64,000 nt of DNA from Bradyrhizobium sp. CB2312 (GTDB taxonomy: Bacteria; Pseudomonadota; Alphaproteobacteria; Rhizobiales; Xanthobacteraceae). A program made the translations under genes and the position numbers. The stretch's first letter is position 1. Every line of letters begins with the position of its first letter. Of this stretch, positions 55,978 through 64,000 are shown one piece after another. The notes under the pieces are model-generated. The model saw nothing but the letters and a program-made list of their open reading frames with translations, did no database searches and was not told where the DNA came from. Location: NCBI RefSeq assembly GCF_029714425.1, contig NZ_CP121668.1, positions 992,001 to 1,056,000 on the forward strand. The letters are read 5' to 3'.

Positions 55978-56019
55978 GCTATCCAACCTTTGGAAGAGCC
56001 AACCAATACCAACGTATGA
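55978..56019 (-). promoter_or_regulatory. Candidate regulon promoter upstream of binding protein
   Basis: On the minus strand TCATACGTTGGTATTG (56019 to 56004) is followed after 17 bases by TTGGATAGC (55986 to 55978). The element ends about 146 bases before the start codon at 55857. It also shows that an ATG at 56016 on the plus strand is an unlikely start for the neighbouring kinase gene. Confidence 0.6.
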
Positions 56020-56165
56020 GTGGCTCTGCCTTGCTCTCTTTCGATACCGTCGCGGGAGCGATATGGCGCGCCTCGCCAGCTAGGCTCGTCCTCGGCCTCC
56101 ATGAGATCCACTCGTCCGCGCTTATCGCGAACAACTCTCGGTCGCCGACTAATGAAACGATTGCC

Positions 56166-59100
56166 ATGGATCTCTCGGCAGTACGAAAGATCACACTTTT
56201 ATGCGGGCTCGATGATCTTCAGGTCTTGCGGGAAGACGGTGGACTTGTTTTCTGCCGAGGGTGGCGGCGTTCCGACGCGGAAGGTAGACGCGACAGCGTG
56301 TTGCTGGTGCGCGCAAGGTCCGAGCCACCGGCACGTACCATCATTGAACGCCTCGTTCATGAATACTCCCTCAGGCACCAGCTCGACAATAGGTGGGCGG
56401 CGCGACCACTGGAACTTGTCGAAGATCGCGGTGAAAGCATTTTGGTGCTCGAGGATCCCGGTGGTGAGATCCTCGGTGGAACGCTTGGCCTCTCTATGGA
56501 GGTTGGGCGCTTCTTGTCCATTGCTGTCGAACTTGTTGCGGTCGTCGGCAAGGTTCATGAGCACGGCCTCATCCACAAGGACATCACTCCTGCCAACGTT
56601 CTGGTGAATGCCGCCGATGGTAGGGTGCGTTTGACCGGCTTTGGAATTGCATCGCGCCTGCCACGAGAACGTCAGCCGCCGGGCCCGCCTGAGGCCATCG
56701 GTGGCACATTGCCCTATATGGCGCCCGAACAGACGGGACGACTGAACCGTTCGATCGACTCCCGGAGTGATCTCTATTCGCTCGGAGTGGTCTTCTACCA
56801 GATGTTGACTGGCATGCTGCCATTCACTGCTCGCGATGCCACGGAATGGGTTCATTGCCACATCGCCAGAACGCCGACGCCGCCACACCAGCGGTCGGGA
56901 GCCATTCCCGCGCCGATTTCGCAAATGATAATGAAGCTGCTGGCCAAGACCGCCGAGGAGCGCTACCAGACCGCGGCCGGCGTCGAGCACGATCTTCGAC
57001 GATGCCGCGCCGAGTGGGAAACGGTGGGGCGCGTCGACGAGTTTCCATTGGGCGAGAATGACCTTGCGGCCCGCTTCCTTATTCCTGAGAAACTATACGG
57101 CCGCTCCCGCGAGGTTAACGTCCTCCTCGGTTCGTTCGATCGGGTCGTTACAACCGGCAGTCCCTCTCTCGTTCTGGTCTCCGGCTATTCAGGTATCGGC
57201 AAATCCGCCGTGGTGAATGAACTGCATAAAGTGCTCGTTCCGCCGCGCGGTCTGTTCGCTGCTGGCAAGTTCGATCAATACAAGCGCGACATCCCTTACG
57301 CCACTCTCGCGGCGGCGTTTCAAAGTCTTGTCCGGCAGATTTTAAGTAAAAGCGAGGAAGAGCTCCAAGCCTGGCGCGAAGCGTTTCGCGCTGCACTGGG
57401 TTCAAATGGACTCTTGATCGTAGATCTCATTCCCGAGCTCGAACTTGTCATAGGTCGGCAAGCGTCGGTTCCCCATCTGTCGCCGCATGACGCTCAGCGC
57501 CGCTTCCAGACTGTGCTGCACCGGTTTATCGGCGTCTTTGCACGCCCGGAGCACCCGCTTGCACTCTTCCTTGACGATCTGCAATGGCTCGATGCTGCAA
57601 CTCTCGATTTGCTTGAAGACCTTCTGACTCACTCTGACATCGGAAGTTTGCTGCTGATTGGAGCCTATCGAGACAACGAGGTTGATTCGGCGCATCCGCT
57701 CATGCGCAAGCTCGACCTGATCCGCCGCGCGGGCGGTGCAGTGCAAGATATTCAATTGGCACCGCTGACTTATTCTGACCTCGAACAAATGATTTCCGAA
57801 GCTTTTCGCTGCGAGGTCGCCACCGCGAGCTCGCTTGTGCAGCTGGTGCACGATAAGACCGGCGGCAATCCATTTTTCGCGATCCAGTTTCTCTACGACC
57901 TCGCGGATGAAGGGCTGCTAAGCTTCGATCATGCGAACGCCCGATGGGTTTGCGACCTTGGCCGCATCCGCAACAAGCGCTATACGGACAACGTCGTCGA
58001 TCTCATGGTCGCCAAGCTCAATCGCTTGCCCGGCGAGGCCCAAGAAACACTTCGCAAGCTCGCATGCATCGGTACAGGCGCCACGTTCGCGCTCCTCGAG
58101 AGGGCTTTCGAGACCTCGCGTGAAGACCTCCACAACGACCTTTGGGAAGCGGTTCGGTCGGGGCTGGTGCTGCGTTCCGGCGACTTCTATGCGTTCCAGC
58201 ACGATCGAATCCAGGAGGCGGCCTATTCGCTAATCCCTGAGGACGCGCGCGCCGAAGCGCATTTGCGAATCGGACGCCTGTTGCTGGCAAATACGCCGTC
58301 CGACAAACGTGAAGAGATTATTTTCGAGATCGTGAGCCAGCTCAACCGGAGCTCCACGCTGATCATATCCCAGGACGAACGAGAACAGTTGGCGCAGCTC
58401 AATCTGACCGCGGGAAAGCGTGGCAAGAATGCAGCGGCCTATTCATCGGCCCTGACCCATTTTGCTGCGGGCCGTTCGTTATTAGCGGATGAATGTTGGA
58501 CGCGACAATACCGGCTTACATTCGAGCTGGAGTTTTATCGGGCCGAGTGCGAATTCCTGACCAACGATTTGGCGAACGCAGAAGAGCGGCTGTCGGTGCT
58601 TGCTGGCCGCACGCAGAATCCTGTCGATCTGGCTGCCGTCACCGCCCTGCGCCTGGAAGTCTACATCATGCTTGCCCAGTCGGAGCGGTTCGTTGACGTC
58701 GGGCTCGAATATCTCCGGCGGGTCGGCCTTGGGTGCTCGCGACATCCGTCCGATGACGATGTGCGCCGCGAGTACGAGGAGTTCTGGCGGCGGCTCGGAA
58801 CCCGCCCGATCGAAGATCTGATCAACCTTCCTCTGATGACGGACCCCAGCACGCTCGCGACCATGAACGTCCTCTCCATCCTCATGCCTTCCGGCAACAA
58901 CACCGACAAGAATCTCAACTGCCTGCTTGTCACGCGCTTGGCGAGCCTCAGCCTCGAGTACGGCAATAGCAACGCATCATGCATCGGCTATGTCTCGCTG
59001 GCCCTGGTTTTGAGCACAGACTTCGGCGACCACGCGACGGCTTTGCGCTTTGCCCAACTCAGTCTCGATTTGGTCGAGAAGCGCGGATTGGACGCGTTCA

Positions 59101-61697
59101 AGGCACGCGTTTACCTCAGAGTAGGGGGCGCTTTCAGCCCATTGATGCACCATTTTCGCTTGGGTCGCTCCCTCCTTCTACGAGCCTGCGAAGAGGCGGA
59201 CAAAATTGGCGATGTTCTCTATGGTATTCATGCGAGGTCATACGCAATCAAGGGTCTGATCGCCTCTGGTGAACCGCTCGACGAAGTGGAAAGGGAGGCA
59301 ATTGAAGCTCTCGAGTTCGGACGGAAGACCGGCTCCAGTTTCGTTTTCAACATCGTCCTCAACAAGTATTATCTGGTTCGGAGGTTGAGGGGCTTACCGC
59401 TCAATCTCAGATCGTTCGACGACGCGGCGATCGACGAAAGCGACTACGAGCGCTACCTTGAAGACCCAAACTTGGCCAATCCCGCCTATCAATATTGGAC
59501 CCGAAAACTACAAGCATGCGTCTTCGAGCAGGATTATCCGTCTGCGCTCGACGCCGCGGTCAAGGCACCGGGTCAGGCCACCGGACCTGCGCTCGCCGAC
59601 CGCGCCGAGTACCACTTCTATGCGGCGCTGGCACTGGCGGGGCCTGTCGATGCCACCGATGACCTTCAGCCCGACCTGCGGGAGTCGCGCCACGATGCAT
59701 TGAGGGCCCACCTCCGGCAACTTCAGACATGGTCGGAATATTGCCCCGAGAATTTCGAGAACCGCGCCGCACTGGTCGCCGCCGAGCTAGCTCGCCTTGA
59801 GCGGCGCGACGCTGATGCCGAACGGCTTTACGAACAGGCCATCCGCTCGGCACGGGCCGGCGGCTTTGTCCACAATGAGGCGCTCGCCTGCGAGACGGCT
59901 GCGCGCTTCTACGCGGGGCGCGGATTTGAAGTTGTCGCCGGGTTGCTTCTTGAGAGGGCCCGCGACGGCTATCTGCGCTGGGGCGCCGACGGCAAGGTAC
60001 GGCTACTCGAAGCACGTCATCCACAATTGCTGATCAACGATCGGCGCGCCGCTAAGAGAGATGCTTCCACGCCAGATCTGCAGCTTGATGTCGCTGCTGT
60101 CGTGACGGCGTCTCAGGCGCTATCAGGCGAAATAATGCTGCCGCGCCTTATCGAGCGGCTCATGACCATCGCCGTGCAAAATGCCGGCGCCGATCGTGGC
60201 TTGCTTATCCGGCCCCAGGAGGGCGGCTATCGTATTGAGGCCGAAGCGCGGGCGGATGGAGAGCAAATTGTCCTGCATTTTGGCACCGCCGTCGACCCGG
60301 CTGTTCCAGAAGGCATTGTACGCTACGTTATGAGGACGCGGGAATGTTTCATTCTCGACGATGCGGTTAAATCAAACCTCTTCTCGGAGGACCCGTACCT
60401 GGTTGTTCGGCGACAACGATCGATCCTTTGCCTCCCGCTCGTCCGGCAAGGGGCGCTGGTCGGATTGCTTTATCTCGAGAACGCGCTGGCTTCGCACGTC
60501 TTCACGCCTGGTCGCGCGAAGCTGCTCGAACTTTTGGGCTCCCAGGCTGCGATTTCCCTTGAGAATAGCCGCCTCTATTCCGATCTAAGGGAACGCGAGG
60601 CCAAGGTTCGACGCCTCGTCGACTCCAATATCATCGGCATCAGCATTTTTGATTTTGACGGTCGAGTTATGGAGGCAAATAGAGCGTTCCTCGACACCGT
60701 GGGACATGACCGCGACGATCTGATGTCTGGACGCCTGCGCTGGACCGATCTGACACCTCCTGAATGGAGGGGGGCTGATGAACGCGCGTTGGCCGAGGTG
60801 GCCGCGACCGGAACTTGTACGCCTTATGAAAAGGAGTTTCTACGAAAGGACGGCAGTCGCGTGCCGGTGCTCATGGCAGGAGCGAATTTTGACGAACTTC
60901 GGCAACAGGGCGTCGCCTTCGCGCTCGATTTGACCGAGCGAAAACGCGCGGAGGCCGAGCTGGCGCACGCAAACCGCGTCGCGACAATGGGGCAGCTCTC
61001 GGCTTCCATTGCCCACGAAGTCAATCAACCGCTGGCTGCCCTGCTTACGAATGCCAAAACAGCCGAGCGCTGGCTCGCCCGTCAACCGCCGAATCTGGAA
61101 AAGGCCAGGCCCTTAATTGGCCGTATCATCGACGATGGCAGGCGAGCCGCGGACATCGTCAGCCGGATTCGTGATTTCTCGAGGAAGGCGCCCGCGCGCA
61201 AGGAGCTGCTGGAAATCAACGACGTCATTTTAGAGATTATCGGCTTGGCCCGTGTTCCGATGTCTGAACGGGGCGTTGCATCTAAAATGCAATTGACGGG
61301 CGGGTTGCCGAATATTTTGGGTGATAGGGTGCAATTACAGCAGGTGATCCTCAACCTTGTCATGAACGCCATCGATGCGATGAGCGAAGTTGAAGAGAGG
61401 TCCCGCGAAATGTCGATCAGCACGAGTAACGCCGAGGGCGGCGGTGTGCTTGTCGCTGTAAGTGATTGCGGGATTGGCTTGCCTCATGCCAATCCGGACC
61501 AGGTCTTCGAAGCGTTCTATACCACCAAGTCCGCTGGCTTGGGCATGGGTTTGTCGATTTGCAGATCAATCGTAGAGGCGCATGGCGGATTGCTATGGGC
61601 AACGTCGAATTCACCACACGGTGCCGTTTTTTACATGAGGCTACCGATCGATCCGTCTGAAACCAAGGTCGGATCAGGAGGATATAAGCGGCCTTAG
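56166..61697 (+). CDS. Giant hybrid kinase, second paralogue
   Basis: The 1843-residue paralogue of the protein at 34011-39515 has the same order: kinase-like domain with IHKDITPANVLV and GFG in place of DFG; AAA module with GYSGIGKS and ALFLDDLQWLD; helical repeats; GAF (ERLMTIAVQNAGADRG); PAS (RRLVDSNIIGISIFDFDG); and histidine kinase with phospho-acceptor His1617 in IAHEVNQPLAALL. The ATG at 56166 was chosen because homologous sequence begins there (ITLLCGLDDLQVLRED); the frame is open from 56016, but that start overlaps the divergent promoter. The Lys two residues after HxD is Thr, a further sign of a dead kinase domain. Confidence 0.88.
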   Translation: MDLSAVRKITLLCGLDDLQVLREDGGLVFCRGWRRSDAEGRRDSVLLVRARSEPPARTIIERLVHEYSLRHQLDNRWAARPLELVEDRGESILVLEDPGGEILGGTLGLSMEVGRFLSIAVELVAVVGKVHEHGLIHKDITPANVLVNAADGRVRLTGFGIASRLPRERQPPGPPEAIGGTLPYMAPEQTGRLNRSIDSRSDLYSLGVVFYQMLTGMLPFTARDATEWVHCHIARTPTPPHQRSGAIPAPISQMIMKLLAKTAEERYQTAAGVEHDLRRCRAEWETVGRVDEFPLGENDLAARFLIPEKLYGRSREVNVLLGSFDRVVTTGSPSLVLVSGYSGIGKSAVVNELHKVLVPPRGLFAAGKFDQYKRDIPYATLAAAFQSLVRQILSKSEEELQAWREAFRAALGSNGLLIVDLIPELELVIGRQASVPHLSPHDAQRRFQTVLHRFIGVFARPEHPLALFLDDLQWLDAATLDLLEDLLTHSDIGSLLLIGAYRDNEVDSAHPLMRKLDLIRRAGGAVQDIQLAPLTYSDLEQMISEAFRCEVATASSLVQLVHDKTGGNPFFAIQFLYDLADEGLLSFDHANARWVCDLGRIRNKRYTDNVVDLMVAKLNRLPGEAQETLRKLACIGTGATFALLERAFETSREDLHNDLWEAVRSGLVLRSGDFYAFQHDRIQEAAYSLIPEDARAEAHLRIGRLLLANTPSDKREEIIFEIVSQLNRSSTLIISQDEREQLAQLNLTAGKRGKNAAAYSSALTHFAAGRSLLADECWTRQYRLTFELEFYRAECEFLTNDLANAEERLSVLAGRTQNPVDLAAVTALRLEVYIMLAQSERFVDVGLEYLRRVGLGCSRHPSDDDVRREYEEFWRRLGTRPIEDLINLPLMTDPSTLATMNVLSILMPSGNNTDKNLNCLLVTRLASLSLEYGNSNASCIGYVSLALVLSTDFGDHATALRFAQLSLDLVEKRGLDAFKARVYLRVGGAFSPLMHHFRLGRSLLLRACEEADKIGDVLYGIHARSYAIKGLIASGEPLDEVEREAIEALEFGRKTGSSFVFNIVLNKYYLVRRLRGLPLNLRSFDDAAIDESDYERYLEDPNLANPAYQYWTRKLQACVFEQDYPSALDAAVKAPGQATGPALADRAEYHFYAALALAGPVDATDDLQPDLRESRHDALRAHLRQLQTWSEYCPENFENRAALVAAELARLERRDADAERLYEQAIRSARAGGFVHNEALACETAARFYAGRGFEVVAGLLLERARDGYLRWGADGKVRLLEARHPQLLINDRRAAKRDASTPDLQLDVAAVVTASQALSGEIMLPRLIERLMTIAVQNAGADRGLLIRPQEGGYRIEAEARADGEQIVLHFGTAVDPAVPEGIVRYVMRTRECFILDDAVKSNLFSEDPYLVVRRQRSILCLPLVRQGALVGLLYLENALASHVFTPGRAKLLELLGSQAAISLENSRLYSDLREREAKVRRLVDSNIIGISIFDFDGRVMEANRAFLDTVGHDRDDLMSGRLRWTDLTPPEWRGADERALAEVAATGTCTPYEKEFLRKDGSRVPVLMAGANFDELRQQGVAFALDLTERKRAEAELAHANRVATMGQLSASIAHEVNQPLAALLTNAKTAERWLARQPPNLEKARPLIGRIIDDGRRAADIVSRIRDFSRKAPARKELLEINDVILEIIGLARVPMSERGVASKMQLTGGLPNILGDRVQLQQVILNLVMNAIDAMSEVEERSREMSISTSNAEGGGVLVAVSDCGIGLPHANPDQVFEAFYTTKSAGLGMGLSICRSIVEAHGGLLWATSNSPHGAVFYMRLPIDPSETKVGSGGYKRP

Positions 61698-61710
61698 CCG
61701 ACAGTTCGAC

Positions 61711-61757
61711 GGGGGACCGCCGAAGTGCACAGCAACGGGCAGTCCACTTCGTCCCCC
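61711..61757 (+). other. Long stem-loop after giant kinase
   Basis: GGGGGAC (61711-61717) pairs with GTCCCCC (61751-61757), and inside it GAAGTG (61722-61727) pairs with CACTTC (61745-61750). It begins 14 bases after the kinase stop. No T-run follows, so it may stabilise or partly terminate the transcript. Confidence 0.5.
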
Positions 61758-62258
61758 CATAGAACTAAGCACAGATGCTCGCACAATAGCTGAGCCGCAT
61801 TTTCGAGAAAAACACAATCAGACGTGCAGAAATCGCGCTTACGATTGCGTATGGAAGAGGCGGCGGCGAAGAAGGCCGGCGTGTTCGCAAAGATGGCAGT
61901 CGATTCTAGGCCATACCCGTGGGGCAGGAAAGGCTCTGCTCGCAGCACCTAACCAGCGTAAACAGGCGACAGTCAACTTCCCCACCTGTGTGCAATGTGA
62001 GGGTGGACCGGAGGATGTTGGCCGAGTGCTTGCGAGACATCCTGAATATCCCGGCGGTCGGCGGGCATCGACGTCGGCGGCGCTGAGGCGTCTTCGATTA
62101 AGCCTTAGAGGCACAGAAGGCGTTAGGCGCCGTAGCCTTGCCTCATCGATCCATCTGAAATGCTTTTGTCGCACACGTCAGCCTGATTATAATGATCTAA
62201 CCTTTATTGCGAGCCAAAAAATCCGCGGCAACCGGCTCAAAGGCGAGGCTTGCGAGTG
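61758..62258. other. Intergenic between giant kinase genes
   Basis: About 500 bases with no recognisable gene or copy of the regulon element. An AT-rich stretch with TATAAT near 62189 could be a promoter for the third kinase. Confidence 0.4.
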
Positions 62259-64000
62259 ATGTCTTATCGGTCCGGCGTGAGCGGGTTCGGCGACCTCGAG
62301 CTTTTATCGAAGGATGACGGATACGTCATCGGCCGAGCGCGGTGTACGGAGGCAAGAGGCGGACTAGAGAATGTCCTGATCGTGTTCCCGAACTCGGAGG
62401 CATCGAACGCTCTTGGCGGTCTTGCCCACGAATACTCCTTAAAGAACGAACTGGATAGCGCATGGGCAGTGCGGCCGCTCGAACTCTTGCAAGATCGGGG
62501 TCAGACCATTTTGGTGCTCGCGGATCCAGGCGGCGAATTGCTGAGCCGCCACATCGGCAGGCCAATGACGATCGAGCGCTTCCTGCGCATCGCCATTGGC
62601 ATCACGGCCGGGCTTGGCCAGCTGCACCAGCAGCATCTCGTCCATAGGGACATCAAGCCGGCAAATATCATCGTGAACGCCAACGATGAAGTGTGGATTA
62701 CCGGATTTCGAATTGCGTCGCGCCTCCCTCGCGAGCGGCAGCCGCCAGACCCTCCCGAGGTCATCGCCGGGACGCTACCTTACATGGCGCCCGAGCAGAC
62801 TGGGAGAATGAACCGCTCGGTCGATTCGCGAAGCGACCTCTATTCGCTCGGCGTTACATTTTACGAAATGCTGACAGGTAGTCTTCCCTTTACCGCATCG
62901 GAGCCGATGGAATGGGTCCACTCCCATATCGCTCGAAAGCCAGAACCGCCCAATGCGAGGCAAGAGACCGTGCCCTCCGCGCTCTCCGCGATGGTCATGA
63001 AGTTGCTCGAGAAGAGGCCCGAGGAGCGCTACCAGACCGCGGGTGGCCTCGAGCGTGACCTGCGGCGCTGCCTCGCCGATTGGATGCGAGGCCATCTCGC
63101 CGAGTTTCCGCTGGGCGCGGAGGATGCGCCGGACCGCCTGCTGATTCCGGAGATGCTCTATGGCCGAGAGCGAGAGGTCGGAAAGCTGCTTTCCTCCCTT
63201 GATCGCGTCATGAAGAGCGGCGCACCGGAGTTCGTGCTGGTCTCGGGGTATTCCGGCATAGGCAAATCCTCCATCGTTCACGAGCTACATGAGGCGCTCG
63301 TGCCGCGGCGCGGGCTATTCGCGGCTGGTAAATTTGAGCGGGACAAGCGCGACATCCCCTACGCACCTCTGGCTCAGGCTTTTCAGAGCCTGATCCAGTC
63401 GCTGTTAAGCGAGAGCGACGCCAAACTAAGTGGCTGGCGCGATGCATTGATCGAAGCGTTTGGCGCAAATGGCCAGCTTATCGTCGATTTCATTCCTGAG
63501 CTCAGGCTAATTGTCGGCGACCAGCCGCCTGTCTCCGAGCTTCCGCCGCAGGAAGCGCTAAAGCGCTTCCAAATGGTCTTTCGACGATTCGTCGGCGTAT
63601 TCGCCCGCCAGCAGCATCCGTTGACGCTCTTCCTCGATGATCTCCAATGGTTCGATGTCGCGACGCTCGACCTGATTGAAGACATTCTTGCGCAACGAGA
63701 TATTGGATATCTGCTACTGATCGGCGCGTATCGTGACAACGAGGTTGACGCAGCACACCCGCTTACGCGTAAGCTCGCTGCCATCCGCCAAGTAGGTATA
63801 AGGGTAAATGATATTGCAGTCGGCGCGCTGAGCGACGACGAGCTCGGGGAATTAATCGCCGACTCGCTTCACTGCCAGCCTGAGAGCGCTCGTCCGCTTA
63901 CACTACTCATACAAGAGAAAACCGGCGGCAATCCCTTCTTCGTCATTGAATTTCTCAAAACACTTGCTGATGAAGGACTATTGGTCTTCAACCACGCGAA
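62259..64000 (+). CDS. Giant hybrid kinase, third paralogue (3' end outside window)
   Basis: The reading frame is open from ATG 62259 to the window edge (580 codons), homologous throughout to the two complete paralogues. The kinase-like domain has VHRDIKPANIIV, an intact HRD loop, but GFR where DFG belongs (ITGFRIASRLPRERQ). The AAA module follows with GYSGIGKSSIV and TLFLDDLQWFD, and the frame ends at DEGLLVFNHA. The GAF, PAS and histidine kinase parts presumably lie beyond the window. GAGG at 62245 serves as ribosome site; an in-frame GTG sits just before the ATG. Confidence 0.85.
   Translation, partial: MSYRSGVSGFGDLELLSKDDGYVIGRARCTEARGGLENVLIVFPNSEASNALGGLAHEYSLKNELDSAWAVRPLELLQDRGQTILVLADPGGELLSRHIGRPMTIERFLRIAIGITAGLGQLHQQHLVHRDIKPANIIVNANDEVWITGFRIASRLPRERQPPDPPEVIAGTLPYMAPEQTGRMNRSVDSRSDLYSLGVTFYEMLTGSLPFTASEPMEWVHSHIARKPEPPNARQETVPSALSAMVMKLLEKRPEERYQTAGGLERDLRRCLADWMRGHLAEFPLGAEDAPDRLLIPEMLYGREREVGKLLSSLDRVMKSGAPEFVLVSGYSGIGKSSIVHELHEALVPRRGLFAAGKFERDKRDIPYAPLAQAFQSLIQSLLSESDAKLSGWRDALIEAFGANGQLIVDFIPELRLIVGDQPPVSELPPQEALKRFQMVFRRFVGVFARQQHPLTLFLDDLQWFDVATLDLIEDILAQRDIGYLLLIGAYRDNEVDAAHPLTRKLAAIRQVGIRVNDIAVGALSDDELGELIADSLHCQPESARPLTLLIQEKTGGNPFFVIEFLKTLADEGLLVFNHA

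Noticed and set aside
56016..56165. ATG at 56016 as start of the second giant kinase
   Set aside because: It overlaps the divergent promoter element, adds sequence with no counterpart in the paralogues, and a start at 56166 matches the start of homology.

Overview
The window looks like chromosome of an alphaproteobacterium of the Bradyrhizobium/Rhodopseudomonas type. This is inferred from gene content (DUF3551, DUF4142, FixJ-type regulators, Tat-exported epoxide hydrolases, very large hybrid kinases), high GC and frequent GTG starts, not from any database search. No phage, integrase, transposase or CRISPR array is visible. Several decayed genes (a substrate-binding protein, two tetR relics, a GNAT acetyltransferase, a degenerate tRNA-Sec) mark it as accessory, remodelled DNA.

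Layout. 0-3.3 kb: two family-3-type solute-binding proteins, a decayed third copy, a DUF3551 protein and a degenerate tRNA-Sec. 3.9-6.1 kb: DUF488, DUF4142, a cupredoxin and a secreted ClpP/crotonase-like protein. 6.2-9.5 kb: a TetR regulator with a clear operator and a cytochrome bd oxidase (cydAB, cyanide-insensitive type). 9.6-20.3 kb: two NTF2-like proteins, two EmrAB-type export pumps, tetR relics, an aldo/keto reductase and a peroxiredoxin-like protein. 20.3-31.7 kb: a MOSC-reductase-ferredoxin fusion, a DJ-1/PfpI protein, two epoxide hydrolases, an enoyl-CoA hydratase homologue, a cupin, a histidine kinase/FixJ-type pair, a single-domain response regulator and a catalase-family protein. 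32.2-39.5 kb: an orphan peptide-type binding protein and the first giant hybrid kinase. 39.9-52.6 kb: a self-contained selenocysteine formate dehydrogenase module. 52.9-64 kb: a MASE4-like histidine kinase, an orphan branched-chain-type binding protein and two more giant hybrid kinases, the last cut by the window edge.

The formate dehydrogenase module carries fdnG with an in-frame UGA and SECIS hairpin, fdnH, fdnI, fdhE, a divergent permease, selD, selA, selB, selC, an unknown small protein and fdhD. It therefore encodes both a membrane-bound selenoenzyme and everything needed to insert selenocysteine into it. The 3' end of selB runs 48 nt into selC, so the SelB stop codon lies inside the tRNA.

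The most unexpected signal is a repeated promoter architecture. A 16-bp element of the form TCATAC-N-TTG-A-TATGA is followed after 16-17 nt by a TTGTATGGC-like box. It occurs at about eight places and points at otherwise unrelated genes: DUF3551, DUF4142-cupredoxin, the first pump operon, the epoxide hydrolases, the catalase-family protein, fdnGHI and the branched-chain-type binding protein. It probably defines a regulon controlled by one of the response regulators or giant kinases encoded here. The three giant kinases share an N-terminal Ser/Thr kinase-like domain that has lost the DFG aspartate and the VAIK lysine, so it is probably a pseudokinase.
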